A program made the translations under genes and the position numbers. Positions 13,029 to 22,042 of a stretch of DNA of 24,559 nt are shown here, piece after piece (within the stretch, counting starts at the first letter, position 1; every line of letters begins with the position of its first letter). This DNA comes from an uncultured Treponema sp. (GTDB lineage: Bacteria; Spirochaetota; Spirochaetia; Treponematales; Treponemataceae): contig CAKZZK010000152.1 in NCBI GenBank assembly GCA_937885235.1, forward strand, positions 1 through 24,559, given 5' to 3'. Under the pieces are notes generated by a model. The model was given only the letters and a program-made list of their open reading frames with translations. It was not told where the DNA came from and did no database searches.

Positions 13029-15041
13029 CAAATTTTTGGCTGTTTTGCCTTCGCATTTTTTGACCCGCTCTTCAAGCAACTCGTGACGGGCGTTGATGAT
13101 GGATTCGATTTCCATGCTGTTGTCTATCCTGCCCTCGGCTTTGAGCCTTTTGACTTCTGTTCCGAGGATGTCGAGCAGATGCTCTTCTTCGATGTCGTTC
13201 CAGTAGCCCTGGAAGAACTCATTCTCCGTATTGCGCATTCTGCTGAGGTCGAGGACTTTTTTGTCCGCTATCTTCTGCGCGGCACGGTGCGCGAACTGCT
13301 CCATCATGGCGTGAGATTCCGAGCCGAATGCCCACTCAAATTCCGCGAGCTGAGGGCTGTAGGGGCGCATTCCCTGCCGCTGGCTTTCATCGACGGGGTA
13401 GGGCTGCAAAAGCCCTGTGTCTGCAAGCGCAAAGGATGTTTTGGCGCGGACAGCCCGCTTCTGGATAAGCTCTGCGGCACCAAAGACCCGCAGCTGGTCG
13501 TTCACGCTGCTGACGTGCCCTGTTATGTACAGCCGTATCTTGCTACGCTCAAGCTTGTGGTAGAGGGAGAGCAGCCCCTTTGCCGCCGCCGTATCCACGC
13601 TGCCTATGCCGCTTGCGTCGATGATGACGGTGTTTGTGTCATCGCGGAGCGCGCCTTCTATGTCTTTCTGGCACTGCCCGATATTTGCGTAGAAGAGGGG
13701 ACCTGAAAAGCGGTAGATGATGACCCCTCTGATAGGCAGGGTGGCAGTTCCCTTGCGGGTGAGCGAATAGTAGCCGCTCAGCCCCGGTACAACGCCAAGA
13801 AAATCAACCGAGGGCTTTGACTGCCTGATGATGAAGGTGAACGCCGCCAGAAGCACCCCCGTGATGACGCCGTAAATCGTGCCGAGAAAAAGCACGGCGA
13901 AAAATGCGGCGTAAAAGATGAAGAACTCAGCCCTGTCAACCCTGCGCAGCTGCCATGCCATGCCGAACTCAAAGGTGCCGAGGAGTGCGCTGATGACAAT
14001 GCCTGTCAGCACAGGAACCGGTAAGTAGGCGATGAAGCCTGTCCCAAAGAGCAGGATGAGAGCCATGGAAAGCCCCGCCGTGAGCGACATAAGCTGCGAG
14101 CGCACGCCGAATTGGTCAGCAATGCCTGTCCGCGAGACGCTGCCGTTTACCGGACAGCAGCCGCTGAACGAAGAGGCAAGGTTGCTGAGCGCGTAGGCAA
14201 GGATTTCCCGTCTGGTGTTGATTTTGTCTTCATACTTGAGCGCTATGTTGTTTGTGGCAAGCAGTGTTTCCGACAGGATGACCACCGCTATTGAAAGGCT
14301 GGGGATTACTATGTCCTTGCCGTATGCTCCTAGAAGCTGCAGGTTTGGAACGCTGATGGCGGGCAGTCCCGGTGCTACGGCAGGCAGTGTCTTTACGCCA
14401 TAGCTATCTACATGGAAGAAAAATGTCAGTCCCGCCCCTACAAACATGAGTATTGGCTGCATGGGGATTTTGGGATTGAGCTTTTTGCCGGTGAGAATGA
14501 CAACTACCGTCCCCGTCCCGAGGAGCAGAGAGGGGAGGTTGAAGCAACGGACCGCCTCGTGGTATATGTGGGCGAGCAGCTCCGGCACTTCGCCCCTGCC
14601 CGCGTCCCCGCCGAAAAGCTTGGGCAGCTGCATACAGATAATCGTCATCCCTATGCCCGTGATGAAGCCGCCCATGACGGGCTGCGAGATGAACTTGAGC
14701 ACCCTGTCTGCCCTGCACAGAAAGAAGAGCGCGAGCCACAGCGACACAAGCAGGCTGATTACGGGAACAAGCTGCACGGCATGGGCGCTTTCGGAAGCGA
14801 TGCCGAATGCGGCAAGCATACCGCCCACAAGCGCAGCGGGAGCCGCATCCACGCCGAATACAAAGCGGGGCGATGTGGAGACCAACCCGAACACAATGAC
14901 CGGAAGCAGCGAGCCGTAAAGCCCGTAGGCAACGGGAAGCCCTGAAACGAGCGAATAGCCCATGCTGATTGGAATGGATACAAAGGCAATGATGATGCCC
15001 ACAAGCACATCTTGCGGATGGAATTTCTCTGGTATTGTCAT
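13020..15041 (-). CDS. SulP-family anion transporter with STAS domain and C-terminal extension
   Basis: SulP proteins move sulfate, bicarbonate or other anions across the inner membrane. The 673-residue protein has a membrane domain of about 410 residues with the SulP signature region SGLPVAYGLYGSLLPVIVFGLVSTSPRFVFG. After RQSKPSVDFLGVVPGLSGYYSL comes a STAS domain (about 430-540) with GVIIYRFSGPLFYANIG and TNTVIIDASGIGSVDTAAAKGLL. A further 130 or so residues are hydrophilic, helix-rich and charged, unlike typical SulPs that end near the STAS domain. The substrate cannot be told from sequence. The start overlaps the helicase stop by four bases (ATGA), so expression is coupled. Confidence 0.93.
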   Translation of the reverse strand: MTIPEKFHPQDVLVGIIIAFVSIPISMGYSLVSGLPVAYGLYGSLLPVIVFGLVSTSPRFVFGVDAAPAALVGGMLAAFGIASESAHAVQLVPVISLLVSLWLALFFLCRADRVLKFISQPVMGGFITGIGMTIICMQLPKLFGGDAGRGEVPELLAHIYHEAVRCFNLPSLLLGTGTVVVILTGKKLNPKIPMQPILMFVGAGLTFFFHVDSYGVKTLPAVAPGLPAISVPNLQLLGAYGKDIVIPSLSIAVVILSETLLATNNIALKYEDKINTRREILAYALSNLASSFSGCCPVNGSVSRTGIADQFGVRSQLMSLTAGLSMALILLFGTGFIAYLPVPVLTGIVISALLGTFEFGMAWQLRRVDRAEFFIFYAAFFAVLFLGTIYGVITGVLLAAFTFIIRQSKPSVDFLGVVPGLSGYYSLTRKGTATLPIRGVIIYRFSGPLFYANIGQCQKDIEGALRDDTNTVIIDASGIGSVDTAAAKGLLSLYHKLERSKIRLYITGHVSSVNDQLRVFGAAELIQKRAVRAKTSFALADTGLLQPYPVDESQRQGMRPYSPQLAEFEWAFGSESHAMMEQFAHRAAQKIADKKVLDLSRMRNTENEFFQGYWNDIEEEHLLDILGTEVKRLKAEGRIDNSMEIESIINARHELLEERVKKCEGKTAKNLLP

Positions 15042-17242
15042 GCTTCCGCCTCAAGCCGTGCCGCAAACTGTATGCTGCGCTCCGTTGTCATGCCCTCGAA
15101 TTTAATCGTATAGCAGCAAGCATTTGCATTTACCAGAATGATGGTGCCCGCCCCGAATACGGGATGCTTCACCCTGTCGCCCTCGTGGAAAAGCGTTCTG
15201 AGCTTGTCTAGCCGCTGTTCATCGTAGCTGATGAAGCTTTGCGCTCGTGCCACTAAATCGCTGTCAAGCTCCTTCACTATTTCGAGCTTGTCCAGTCCCG
15301 CATCAAAGATAAAGCGGCTCGGATATTTGAAGATGCCGTCGTTTGCCGTTCCTGCGGCATCGCTCAGATACAGCCGCTGTTTTGCCCGCGTCATGGCGAC
15401 ATAGGCTATGCGTCGTTCTTCCTCCATGTCTTCCAGTGTGCCCACCTTGCGGCTCGGAAAAATGCCTTCATTTAAGCCGCACAGAAAGACAGCGGGAAAT
15501 TCCATTCCCTTGGCAGCATGTATGGTCAAAAGTTTTACCGCATCGCGCTTGTCTTCGCGGTCAAGGTCTGTGAAGAGCGCTAAATGATTGAGAAAGTCCT
15601 CCAGTGTGGCATCATCGTCAAGCCCTGCCTCCTGCACGCTGCGTTTGAATTCTGCCACGTTGTCCAGCCTGTCTTGGTCTGCTTCAAGGCGCAGGAATGC
15701 CTCGTAGCCGGAACGGTCCATCACCGCCTGCAGGATGTCGCCCAGCTTAGTCTCCGTGCGTGCCGCGGGGCTTTCTGCTTCGGGACGGGTGAGCATTGCC
15801 TTTACGCTTTCTATCGCGCTGATATATGCTGCCGCCCCCGTGCCCTTGAACAGAGGCGTGTCCGCAGCGAGGAGCTCTTGGAGCGCGGTATATGCCGAGC
15901 AGTTGTGGCGTTCGGCGTAGTCTTTGATGGCTGCAAGTTTTTGCCTGCCGATTTTGCGCGACGGTGTGTTTATCGTGCGGTAGAATGCCACGTCATCGGC
16001 GGCGGTGAGCATACGCAGGTAGCATATAATGTCCTTTATTTCGCGCCTGCCGTAGAACTCGGTGCCCGCGAGGATGCGGTAGGGCAGGTCGTTTTTGATG
16101 AACACTTCCTCCAAAGCGCGGGTTTGATAGTGGGCGCGGCAGAGTATGGCGATGTCACGGTAGCGGAGGGCTTTTTCCCCGCCGTTTGAAGTGAGTTTTT
16201 TTATTTCGCCGCATATCCATTCGGCTTCTTTTATGTCGCTGTCAGCATGGAAGTAACGGGGCTTTGTGCCTGCGGAATGGGTGGCATACAGCTCCTTGGG
16301 GTAGCGCACGCTGTTCTTGCGGATAAGTGCGTTGCTGGCAGCAAGAATCTGGGGTGTGCTGCGGTAGTTCTGGCTTAGCACGATGGTTTTTGCATCGGGA
16401 TATTTCTTGTCAAAGTCCAGTATGAGCTTGACGTGGCTGCCGCGCCATGAATAGATGGTCTGGTCACTGTCTCCCACGATGAAGAGGTTTTTGTGCTTGG
16501 CGGAAAGAATTTGGGCTATGCGGTACTGCTTGGCGCTTACATCCTGAAATTCGTCCACCATCACGTACTGCATCCTGTCCTGCCACTTTTCGCGCACTGC
16601 GGGAAAGTTTTCCAGTATATAGGTGGCAAAGTTGATGAGGTCGTTGAAATCCACGCCGAAGCATTTCTTCTGCTCGTAGAGGAAGCGGAGGAAGATTTCT
16701 TGGTTCTGCTCCAGCCTGGCTTCGGGATTTGTCCAGAGCGCTTTGAGCTCTTCGTTGTTCAGCTTGTAGATGTAGTTTATATACGTGTCCGCCTGCAGTT
16801 TCTTGCCCTCCAGCACCTCATCGATTTTCCGCTGCACGGTGGTCTCTTTGAGCGTGAGCTTCATATCTGCAAAAATCCGCAGCATGATTTCGCGCCAGTC
16901 CTCCCTGTCAAGAATGATGAAGTCCTTGGGAAAATTAAGCACGTTGATGTCTTCGTGCAGCAGCAATGTGCAGAATGCGTGTATCGTGCAGATGCAGCCG
17001 AGGTCCATGTCGCCGAGCATATTGCGGACGCGCTGTTTCATCTCGTTTGCCGCCCTGTTTGTAAAGGTAACGCAGAGTATGTTCTGCGGCGCAATGCCCA
17101 GTTCCTGCACGAGGTAGCAGTAGCGGCTCGTGAGCGCGCGTGTCTTCCCTGTACCTGCGCCCGCAAGCACACGGATATGCCCCTCTGTAGTCTTGACTGC
17201 TGCCAGCTGCTCGTCATTCAGCTGGGAAAGGTAGTCTGTCAC
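15038..17242 (-). CDS. UvrD/PcrA-type superfamily 1 DNA helicase (GTG start)
   Basis: This is an ATP-driven 3'-5' DNA translocase of the UvrD/Rep/PcrA group, acting in repair and replication restart. The 734-residue protein shows Walker A GAGTGKT (28-34), motif II DEFQD (230-234), motif III GDSDQTIYSWRG (257-268), motif IV QNYRS (291-295), motif V LLTIHAAKGMEFPAVFL (571-587) and motif VI EEERRIAYVAMTRAKQ (607-622). The C-terminal 45 residues (GDRVKHPVFGAGTIILV) resemble the Tudor-like end of PcrA. I chose the GTG at 17242 because GGAGGA lies 8 bases ahead. That GTG overlaps the stop of the upstream membrane-protein gene in GTGA. pcrA or uvrD cannot be decided without phylogeny. Confidence 0.95.
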   Translation of the reverse strand: MTDYLSQLNDEQLAAVKTTEGHIRVLAGAGTGKTRALTSRYCYLVQELGIAPQNILCVTFTNRAANEMKQRVRNMLGDMDLGCICTIHAFCTLLLHEDINVLNFPKDFIILDREDWREIMLRIFADMKLTLKETTVQRKIDEVLEGKKLQADTYINYIYKLNNEELKALWTNPEARLEQNQEIFLRFLYEQKKCFGVDFNDLINFATYILENFPAVREKWQDRMQYVMVDEFQDVSAKQYRIAQILSAKHKNLFIVGDSDQTIYSWRGSHVKLILDFDKKYPDAKTIVLSQNYRSTPQILAASNALIRKNSVRYPKELYATHSAGTKPRYFHADSDIKEAEWICGEIKKLTSNGGEKALRYRDIAILCRAHYQTRALEEVFIKNDLPYRILAGTEFYGRREIKDIICYLRMLTAADDVAFYRTINTPSRKIGRQKLAAIKDYAERHNCSAYTALQELLAADTPLFKGTGAAAYISAIESVKAMLTRPEAESPAARTETKLGDILQAVMDRSGYEAFLRLEADQDRLDNVAEFKRSVQEAGLDDDATLEDFLNHLALFTDLDREDKRDAVKLLTIHAAKGMEFPAVFLCGLNEGIFPSRKVGTLEDMEEERRIAYVAMTRAKQRLYLSDAAGTANDGIFKYPSRFIFDAGLDKLEIVKELDSDLVARAQSFISYDEQRLDKLRTLFHEGDRVKHPVFGAGTIILVNANACCYTIKFEGMTTERSIQFAARLEAEA

Positions 17243-18984
17243 TCGTTCTTCCTCCGGCAGGCAAAGCCTCTTACGGATGAATAGAAATCCCCCTCGTTTA
17301 CCTTTTCCCAGAATTCATCCTCGGTTCCCCATATAGACATGCTCATGAATGTGATGAACACCGTATATCCCCTGCTGTCGCTGAAGACCAGAGGCTCGCT
17401 TAACTGCTTCTTTCCTCCTGCGGCGGCAGACTCTTTCCACAGTTCTGTAAATTTCTCTCTCATATCAAATCTGCAGTCTGCGTATTTCAATATGGTATTG
17501 TAATTCGCATTTTCAAAATATAATTGATACAGTTCCGTGTATGGTGAAATCGCTATGGCATCATGGGCGGGCATCTCTAGTTTAAATACCCACTGCCGCC
17601 GCTCTGCTTCGCCGTATTTGCGCTGGGCAAAACCGAAGGTCTCTTCAAAATCAAAGTGCGCTCCCCCGCCGTTTTTATCCGCTTCGTCAGCTATATGTAC
17701 ATACCAGTCCGGCTCCCTCTCTGTATCTAAAAGCTTGTGGTATGCCCGTATGATTGTGTTTTTGTCTTCATCGGAAAGCTCTGCCGCTGTCCTTTCGGCA
17801 AGAATCCTGCCATCGACAAAAAGCCCGTGCTTTTCCAGCGTGTGGATGATGATTCCCGTCTGGCTTCGGAAGGGGACGTCTATCAAGTTCCAGGGGGTCA
17901 GGCTCGAAAAAAGCGCGAGAGCGGCAAGCACAGGGCAGCAGTAGAGCATGAACTTTCCCTTCTTTACGAAGGACAGGAAGATGACCACGATGCTGAACGT
18001 GATGTACAGCACGGACGCATAGCGGGCTATGGAGACTCCGTGTGCAAGGATGCGGTCAACGGAAATATAGCACTGCACGGCAATGAGCGGCAGCAGCACA
18101 AAGGCGCCAAAGCGGGTAAAGAGCCGCACCGCCTTGGTCTGGTAGTAGGAAAGCGTCAGGTAGAAAAGCAGATAGAGCGCAGAGGCAAAGCTGGCAAAGA
18201 GATTTATCTCCCGCATAGGCAGGGAGAGGGTGATGATGCATTTTGCGAGGTAGGCGTAGAGCACTACCAAGAGCAGCAGGTAGAGGGGAAAGAGCACATA
18301 CAGGAAAATCACCTTGCACGATTTTGGAATGCTGATATCCTCGTGGGCTTTTGAAGCGTAAGAGACAAAGCAGCCAATCCACACAACAAAGAAGGTGAAA
18401 ATCCATATCCAGAGGTACACCTGCTCCGCATCTTTGAAGTCATGGATCAGTATGATGAATGCCATCCAGATTATGGTTAGTCCTGTTCCCACACAGCAGG
18501 ATATAATAGAAGAAATCAGCGCGGAAAAAGAAATGTTCAGCACAATTTCATCGTCTTTCTGTGTGAAATGCAGCAAATAGGGGCAGAGCGCCACGAGGGC
18601 GAACAGCGTCATACCGTAAGCAAGATACATCCGCTCGCTTTCTATGCGCCACAAAAAGTACATGGGGACGACAAGCACGAGGTTTGCCAGCCAGAAAGCG
18701 GTGATCATCCGTCTTTGCTTCTTGCGGCTCAGGAATAGTGCCCGTGCAAGCTGTTCCACCGCAAGCCCCGCCGCACAGGAAAAGACCATGCACCAGATTG
18801 TGGTACGGGCGAGGGCTGCGAGGATTGTTTCCAACTGGTCGCTTTGTGTGCTTGAAGCGTCAGAAAAATTTATATGGACCATTACAGACAGCACTATGGC
18901 TGTCACAAAGCCTAGAAGAAAGGTAACGGGAAACCTGCCCACCGCAGGCTTCAAGCTTGCCGCAATATTCTTGATAAATTTCAT
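17239..18984 (-). CDS. DUF4153-like polytopic membrane protein
   Basis: The 581-residue protein has about ten to twelve hydrophobic segments in its first 375 residues, then a soluble C-terminal part of about 200 residues (from about 'FRSQTGIIIHTLEKHGLFVDGRI' on). The middle segments IFLYVLFPLYLLLLVVLYAYLAK and RYASVLYITFSIVVIFL match my memory of the DUF4153 pattern (PLYxxLLxxLYxY, then a G-x-S-xx-RY run); GVSIARYASVLY is that second element. Function of the family is unknown. The ATG at 18984 has no Shine-Dalgarno site. The gene heads a coupled group with the helicase and sulP. Confidence 0.8.
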   Translation of the reverse strand: MKFIKNIAASLKPAVGRFPVTFLLGFVTAIVLSVMVHINFSDASSTQSDQLETILAALARTTIWCMVFSCAAGLAVEQLARALFLSRKKQRRMITAFWLANLVLVVPMYFLWRIESERMYLAYGMTLFALVALCPYLLHFTQKDDEIVLNISFSALISSIISCCVGTGLTIIWMAFIILIHDFKDAEQVYLWIWIFTFFVVWIGCFVSYASKAHEDISIPKSCKVIFLYVLFPLYLLLLVVLYAYLAKCIITLSLPMREINLFASFASALYLLFYLTLSYYQTKAVRLFTRFGAFVLLPLIAVQCYISVDRILAHGVSIARYASVLYITFSIVVIFLSFVKKGKFMLYCCPVLAALALFSSLTPWNLIDVPFRSQTGIIIHTLEKHGLFVDGRILAERTAAELSDEDKNTIIRAYHKLLDTEREPDWYVHIADEADKNGGGAHFDFEETFGFAQRKYGEAERRQWVFKLEMPAHDAIAISPYTELYQLYFENANYNTILKYADCRFDMREKFTELWKESAAAGGKKQLSEPLVFSDSRGYTVFITFMSMSIWGTEDEFWEKVNEGDFYSSVRGFACRRKNE

Positions 18985-19056
18985 ACGTACAGGCTTTAAT
19001 TTATCACAGATTTTGCTCTTTGGGAATTCCTTGCTGATGGTTATATGCAGGAGAAC

Positions 19057-20250
19057 TTACTCCCCCGAAAGCGCCACTACGGGATCCAGGCGGGCGGCGC
19101 GGGAGGCGGGGCTCAGGCCGAAGAATATGCCTACCAGAACAGAGAATACGAAGGACACCGCGCATGCCTGCCAGCTCACAATGTAGGACTGCTTGCGCAC
19201 ATACTCAATCGCAATGCTGAGCAGCACGCCAAGTGCAATGCCTGCCACACCGCCGAGCACCGTAATGCTCGCGGACTCAATGAGAAACTGCTGCCGGATA
19301 ACGGCAGGACTTGCCCCCAGCGCCTTGCGGATGCCGATTTCCTGCTTGCGCTCCGTCACCGTCACAATCATGATGTTCATGATGCCGATGCCGCCCACCA
19401 AGAGCGAAATTGCCGCGATTGCCGCAAGCATTGCGCTGATTGTCGTGTTCACCTCGCTCATCTGTTCAAGGAAAGTCTGCATGGAATTCACGCTCACTGA
19501 GCCCTCCGTGCCAGACAGCGCAGTGCAATAGCTCTCAATGGCAGAAGCTACGGTGGAAGCCTTGTCTGTAGAGGCAGCCTGCACCATAATCGTGTCGGCA
19601 AGGGGATTGGGGACAATCTTCTTTGCGTAAAAGCCGCGCGGCACAAAGCTGCCGTTGGTGGCATTCTCCATACCCGCAGACTGCTCCTTAAGCACGCCGC
19701 ATATCACAAAATTGAACGTCACCTTGTCAACAACGATGGTGACATGCTTTCCCACCGCGCTCCCGTTGGGAAAAAGCGTACTCGCCACCTCGCTGCCGAT
19801 GATGATTTTCTGAGTGCCCATCACATTGTCCGTGATGTTGAATGGCTCGCCGCTGTCCAAGGCAAGCCCGAACGCTTCCAGATAGCCGGTCTCCACGGCA
19901 GTTCCCGACGTGCTCGCACTCGTGTCTCCGTAGCTGATGGTCATGGAAAAGCTGTTTTTATACCAGACCTTCTTGATGTTTTCCACCTGCTCAAAAAGCT
20001 TTTCGCGGAAAGACTCGTTGAACTGGAGCGTCACCGCAGCCCGCCTGCGCCGCCAGAAACCCGAGCTCACACTCACCATGTCAAGTCCGCTCGTGCCGAT
20101 GGAATCTTCAATCTGCTTGGTGGCGCTCTGCCCCATGCTCATGATGATGATGACCGATGCCACGCCGATGATGATGCCGAGCAGGGAGAGAAAAGTGCGC
20201 GTCTTATTGCGCCTGAAATTCTGGAGCGCGTTGAGGAAATCTTCTATCAT
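19057..20250 (-). CDS. MacB-type ABC transporter permease (FtsX domain)
   Basis: The permease is the membrane part of a MacB-like mechanotransmitting ABC pump. The 397-residue protein has one N-terminal transmembrane helix (TRTFLSLLGIIIGVASVIIIMSMGQSA), a large periplasmic domain (about 45-265), and three C-terminal helices in an FtsX domain with AAISLLVGGIGIMNIMIVTVTERKQEIGIRKALGA. The C-terminal LSPASRAARLDPVVALSGE matches the family end. The ATPase is a separate gene here, and the two overlap by four bases (ATGA). No intrinsic terminator was seen in the 72 bases downstream, so some readthrough into the DUF4153 gene is possible. Confidence 0.95.
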   Translation of the reverse strand: MIEDFLNALQNFRRNKTRTFLSLLGIIIGVASVIIIMSMGQSATKQIEDSIGTSGLDMVSVSSGFWRRRRAAVTLQFNESFREKLFEQVENIKKVWYKNSFSMTISYGDTSASTSGTAVETGYLEAFGLALDSGEPFNITDNVMGTQKIIIGSEVASTLFPNGSAVGKHVTIVVDKVTFNFVICGVLKEQSAGMENATNGSFVPRGFYAKKIVPNPLADTIMVQAASTDKASTVASAIESYCTALSGTEGSVSVNSMQTFLEQMSEVNTTISAMLAAIAAISLLVGGIGIMNIMIVTVTERKQEIGIRKALGASPAVIRQQFLIESASITVLGGVAGIALGVLLSIAIEYVRKQSYIVSWQACAVSFVFSVLVGIFFGLSPASRAARLDPVVALSGE

Positions 20251-20954
20251 CTGCCGAATTCCTGCGGCTCCTGCGCCGTGTCAGACTGGATAAGTCCGTC
20301 AAGGATGCGGATGCAGCGGCGGGAACTTGCCCCCACCGCCGGATCGTGGGTCACGATGACCACCGTGGTGCCCGTGCCGTTTATCTCCCAGAAAAGCTTC
20401 ATCACCGCCCTGCCCGTCTCGCTGTCCAGTGCCCCCGTCGGCTCATCGGCAAGGATGATGTGCGGACGCGTGACGGTGGCACGGGCAATGGCAACGCGCT
20501 GCTTCTGTCCGCCGGAAAGCTCGTAGGGGTGATGGTGCAGGCGCTGTTCAAGCCCCACGCGGGAAAGCGCCTCCTCAGCAAGCTCCCGCCGCTGCCGCCT
20601 GTCAACGCCCGCATAGCGCAGGGGCAGCATGACGTTTTCAAGCACCGTCATGGAATTGAGCAGGAAGTACTGCTGGAAGACGAAGCCCACAGTCTGGTTC
20701 CTCAGCACGGCAAGCTGCTTCTCGCTCATCTTTGCCGTCTCCTCGCCGTTTATCTTGACTATGCCGTCACTGGGACGGTCAAGGCAGCCTATCATATTCA
20801 TGCACGTGGACTTGCCGGAGCCTGAGGGGCCCATGATGGTGACGAATTCACCCTGAGTAATAGAAAACGAAATATCCCGCAGCGCGAAGACCTGCGTATC
20901 GCCCATTTGATAGCTGCGCTTTACGTGCTGCATGGTAATGACTGCTTCCGCCAT
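20247..20954 (-). CDS. MacB/LolD-type ABC transporter ATPase
   Basis: This protein powers the FtsX permease. In 235 residues it has Walker A GPSGSGKS (42-49), the Q-loop FVFQQYF (91-97), signature LSGGQ (146-150), Walker B IILADEP (167-172) and the H-loop His203. The sequence LRNQTVGFVFQQYFLLNSMTVLENVMLPL is typical of the MacB/LolD branch. The ATG at 20954 has GGAGGTGA correctly ahead of it, so I prefer it to the GTG at 20960, which overlaps the membrane-fusion gene stop. The C-terminal residues after the H-loop are short. Confidence 0.95.
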   Translation of the reverse strand: MAEAVITMQHVKRSYQMGDTQVFALRDISFSITQGEFVTIMGPSGSGKSTCMNMIGCLDRPSDGIVKINGEETAKMSEKQLAVLRNQTVGFVFQQYFLLNSMTVLENVMLPLRYAGVDRRQRRELAEEALSRVGLEQRLHHHPYELSGGQKQRVAIARATVTRPHIILADEPTGALDSETGRAVMKLFWEINGTGTTVVIVTHDPAVGASSRRCIRILDGLIQSDTAQEPQEFGR

Positions 20955-20956
20955 GC

Positions 20957-22042
20957 TCACCTCCCCGGGGGACCGCCCATGCCGCCGCCTGCGCGGTTGG
21001 CACCTGCGGCTCCTGCAGCATTCGCACGGGTGCTGCTTCCCATGCCGCTCTGCTTGTTCCAGCCGGACGCCCGCGGCTCGCTCTGGGCTGCAAGCACTTC
21101 TCCACCGGAAAGCCCTGACGTTATCTTTACATATTCCGAACCGTAAGGCTCCACGGTGACAGTTATCCGCCGTCCGCCCTGAGCGAGTTCCACGAAAGCC
21201 TGACCATTCTCCCTGCCTATGGCATAGCGCTCGACGAGCAGGTACGTTTCGTCAGGAGAAATCTTAATCTTGCCGGAAAATGAGAAATTAGGCAAAATCT
21301 CTTCCGGATAGGTATCTATGCGCACCCGAGCCTTGACGATTGTTGCCCCGCGGCTTGTCACTTCCCCTATGGCGGGCCAGCTCACCACATAGCCTTCCAC
21401 CGTGCCGTCGTAAGCGGCAAAATCAAAGTCCACCGTCTGCCCCACCGCAAGCTTGCTGACGTCCGTCTCCGCAATCTCCACATCGGCAATCAGGTAGCTC
21501 TTGTCCACAAGCGTGCCGATGGAATCCTTTGCTTCAAGGGAGTCTCCCTCCGACACGCTGATTGCCGCTATGATGCCGTCGAAGGTGGCTGTGACCTTGC
21601 GCTCGGCAATCTTCTGTACAAGGGCTTCGCGCTGTGTCTGCATGAGCGAATACTGCATGGCGGAACCAGAGATGCGCGTGGTCTGCATATCATAGTCGTG
21701 CTTGGCGAGGTTGTATTTCTCGGTGGTATCATCAAGCTGAAGGATGACGTCCCCTTTCTTCACCACATCCCCCTGCTTGACAAAGACATCCATGACCGTG
21801 CCGCTCGAAAGCGCCTGCAGCTTCTGTTCTTTCGCCGCAGACACCACGCCCGAAATATCTATGATGTTCTCGTAGGTCTCAGAGCGCACGGTGTAGCTTG
21901 TGCTGCCTGTCTTTTTTCCAAGCTTTGAGAATTTTTTGGACAGGATAAGTCCCCCGCAGACAAGGGCGGTGACGATGACTAAGGCAAGGCAGATGGCGAG
22001 CGTGGACGGCGGTCCCCGCCTAGTTTTTGTTTTCTTTTCCAT
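20957..22042 (-). CDS. MacA/HlyD-type periplasmic adaptor (membrane-fusion protein)
   Basis: The adaptor links the inner-membrane pump to the outer-membrane channel. The 361-residue protein has a single N-terminal transmembrane anchor (about residues 15-35). A split lipoyl domain follows (SGVVSAAKEQKLQALSSGTVMDVFVKQGDVVKKGDVILQLDD and KVTATFDGIIAAISVSEGDSL). The alpha-hairpin between the halves is only about 40 residues (107-148), shorter than in MacA. Beta-barrel strands and a Gly/Ala-rich tail (about 25 residues, ending GGGMGGPPGR) complete it. The ATG at 22042 has GAGGA eight bases ahead and starts before the stop of the TolC-like gene, overlapping it. The alternative start at 22060 lacks that spacing. 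Confidence 0.92.
   Translation of the reverse strand: MEKKTKTRRGPPSTLAICLALVIVTALVCGGLILSKKFSKLGKKTGSTSYTVRSETYENIIDISGVVSAAKEQKLQALSSGTVMDVFVKQGDVVKKGDVILQLDDTTEKYNLAKHDYDMQTTRISGSAMQYSLMQTQREALVQKIAERKVTATFDGIIAAISVSEGDSLEAKDSIGTLVDKSYLIADVEIAETDVSKLAVGQTVDFDFAAYDGTVEGYVVSWPAIGEVTSRGATIVKARVRIDTYPEEILPNFSFSGKIKISPDETYLLVERYAIGRENGQAFVELAQGGRRITVTVEPYGSEYVKITSGLSGGEVLAAQSEPRASGWNKQSGMGSSTRANAAGAAGANRAGGGMGGPPGR

Noticed and set aside
12143..13075. Longer 310-residue start for the exported protein
   Set aside because: The extra 28 residues overlap sulP coding sequence and would mask a clear signal peptide beginning at the ATG at 12991.
14412..14945. Plus-strand ORF of 177 residues
   Set aside because: Antisense to the SulP membrane domain, with Arg/His/Glu-rich composition typical of a reverse frame of a membrane gene.
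15584..16189. 201-residue plus-strand ORF inside the helicase region
   Set aside because: Mirror of the helicase coding strand; the helicase has all seven motifs, so this frame is a shadow.
16493..17284. 263-residue plus-strand ORF
   Set aside because: Antisense to the helicase N-terminal half, including Walker A; shadow frame.
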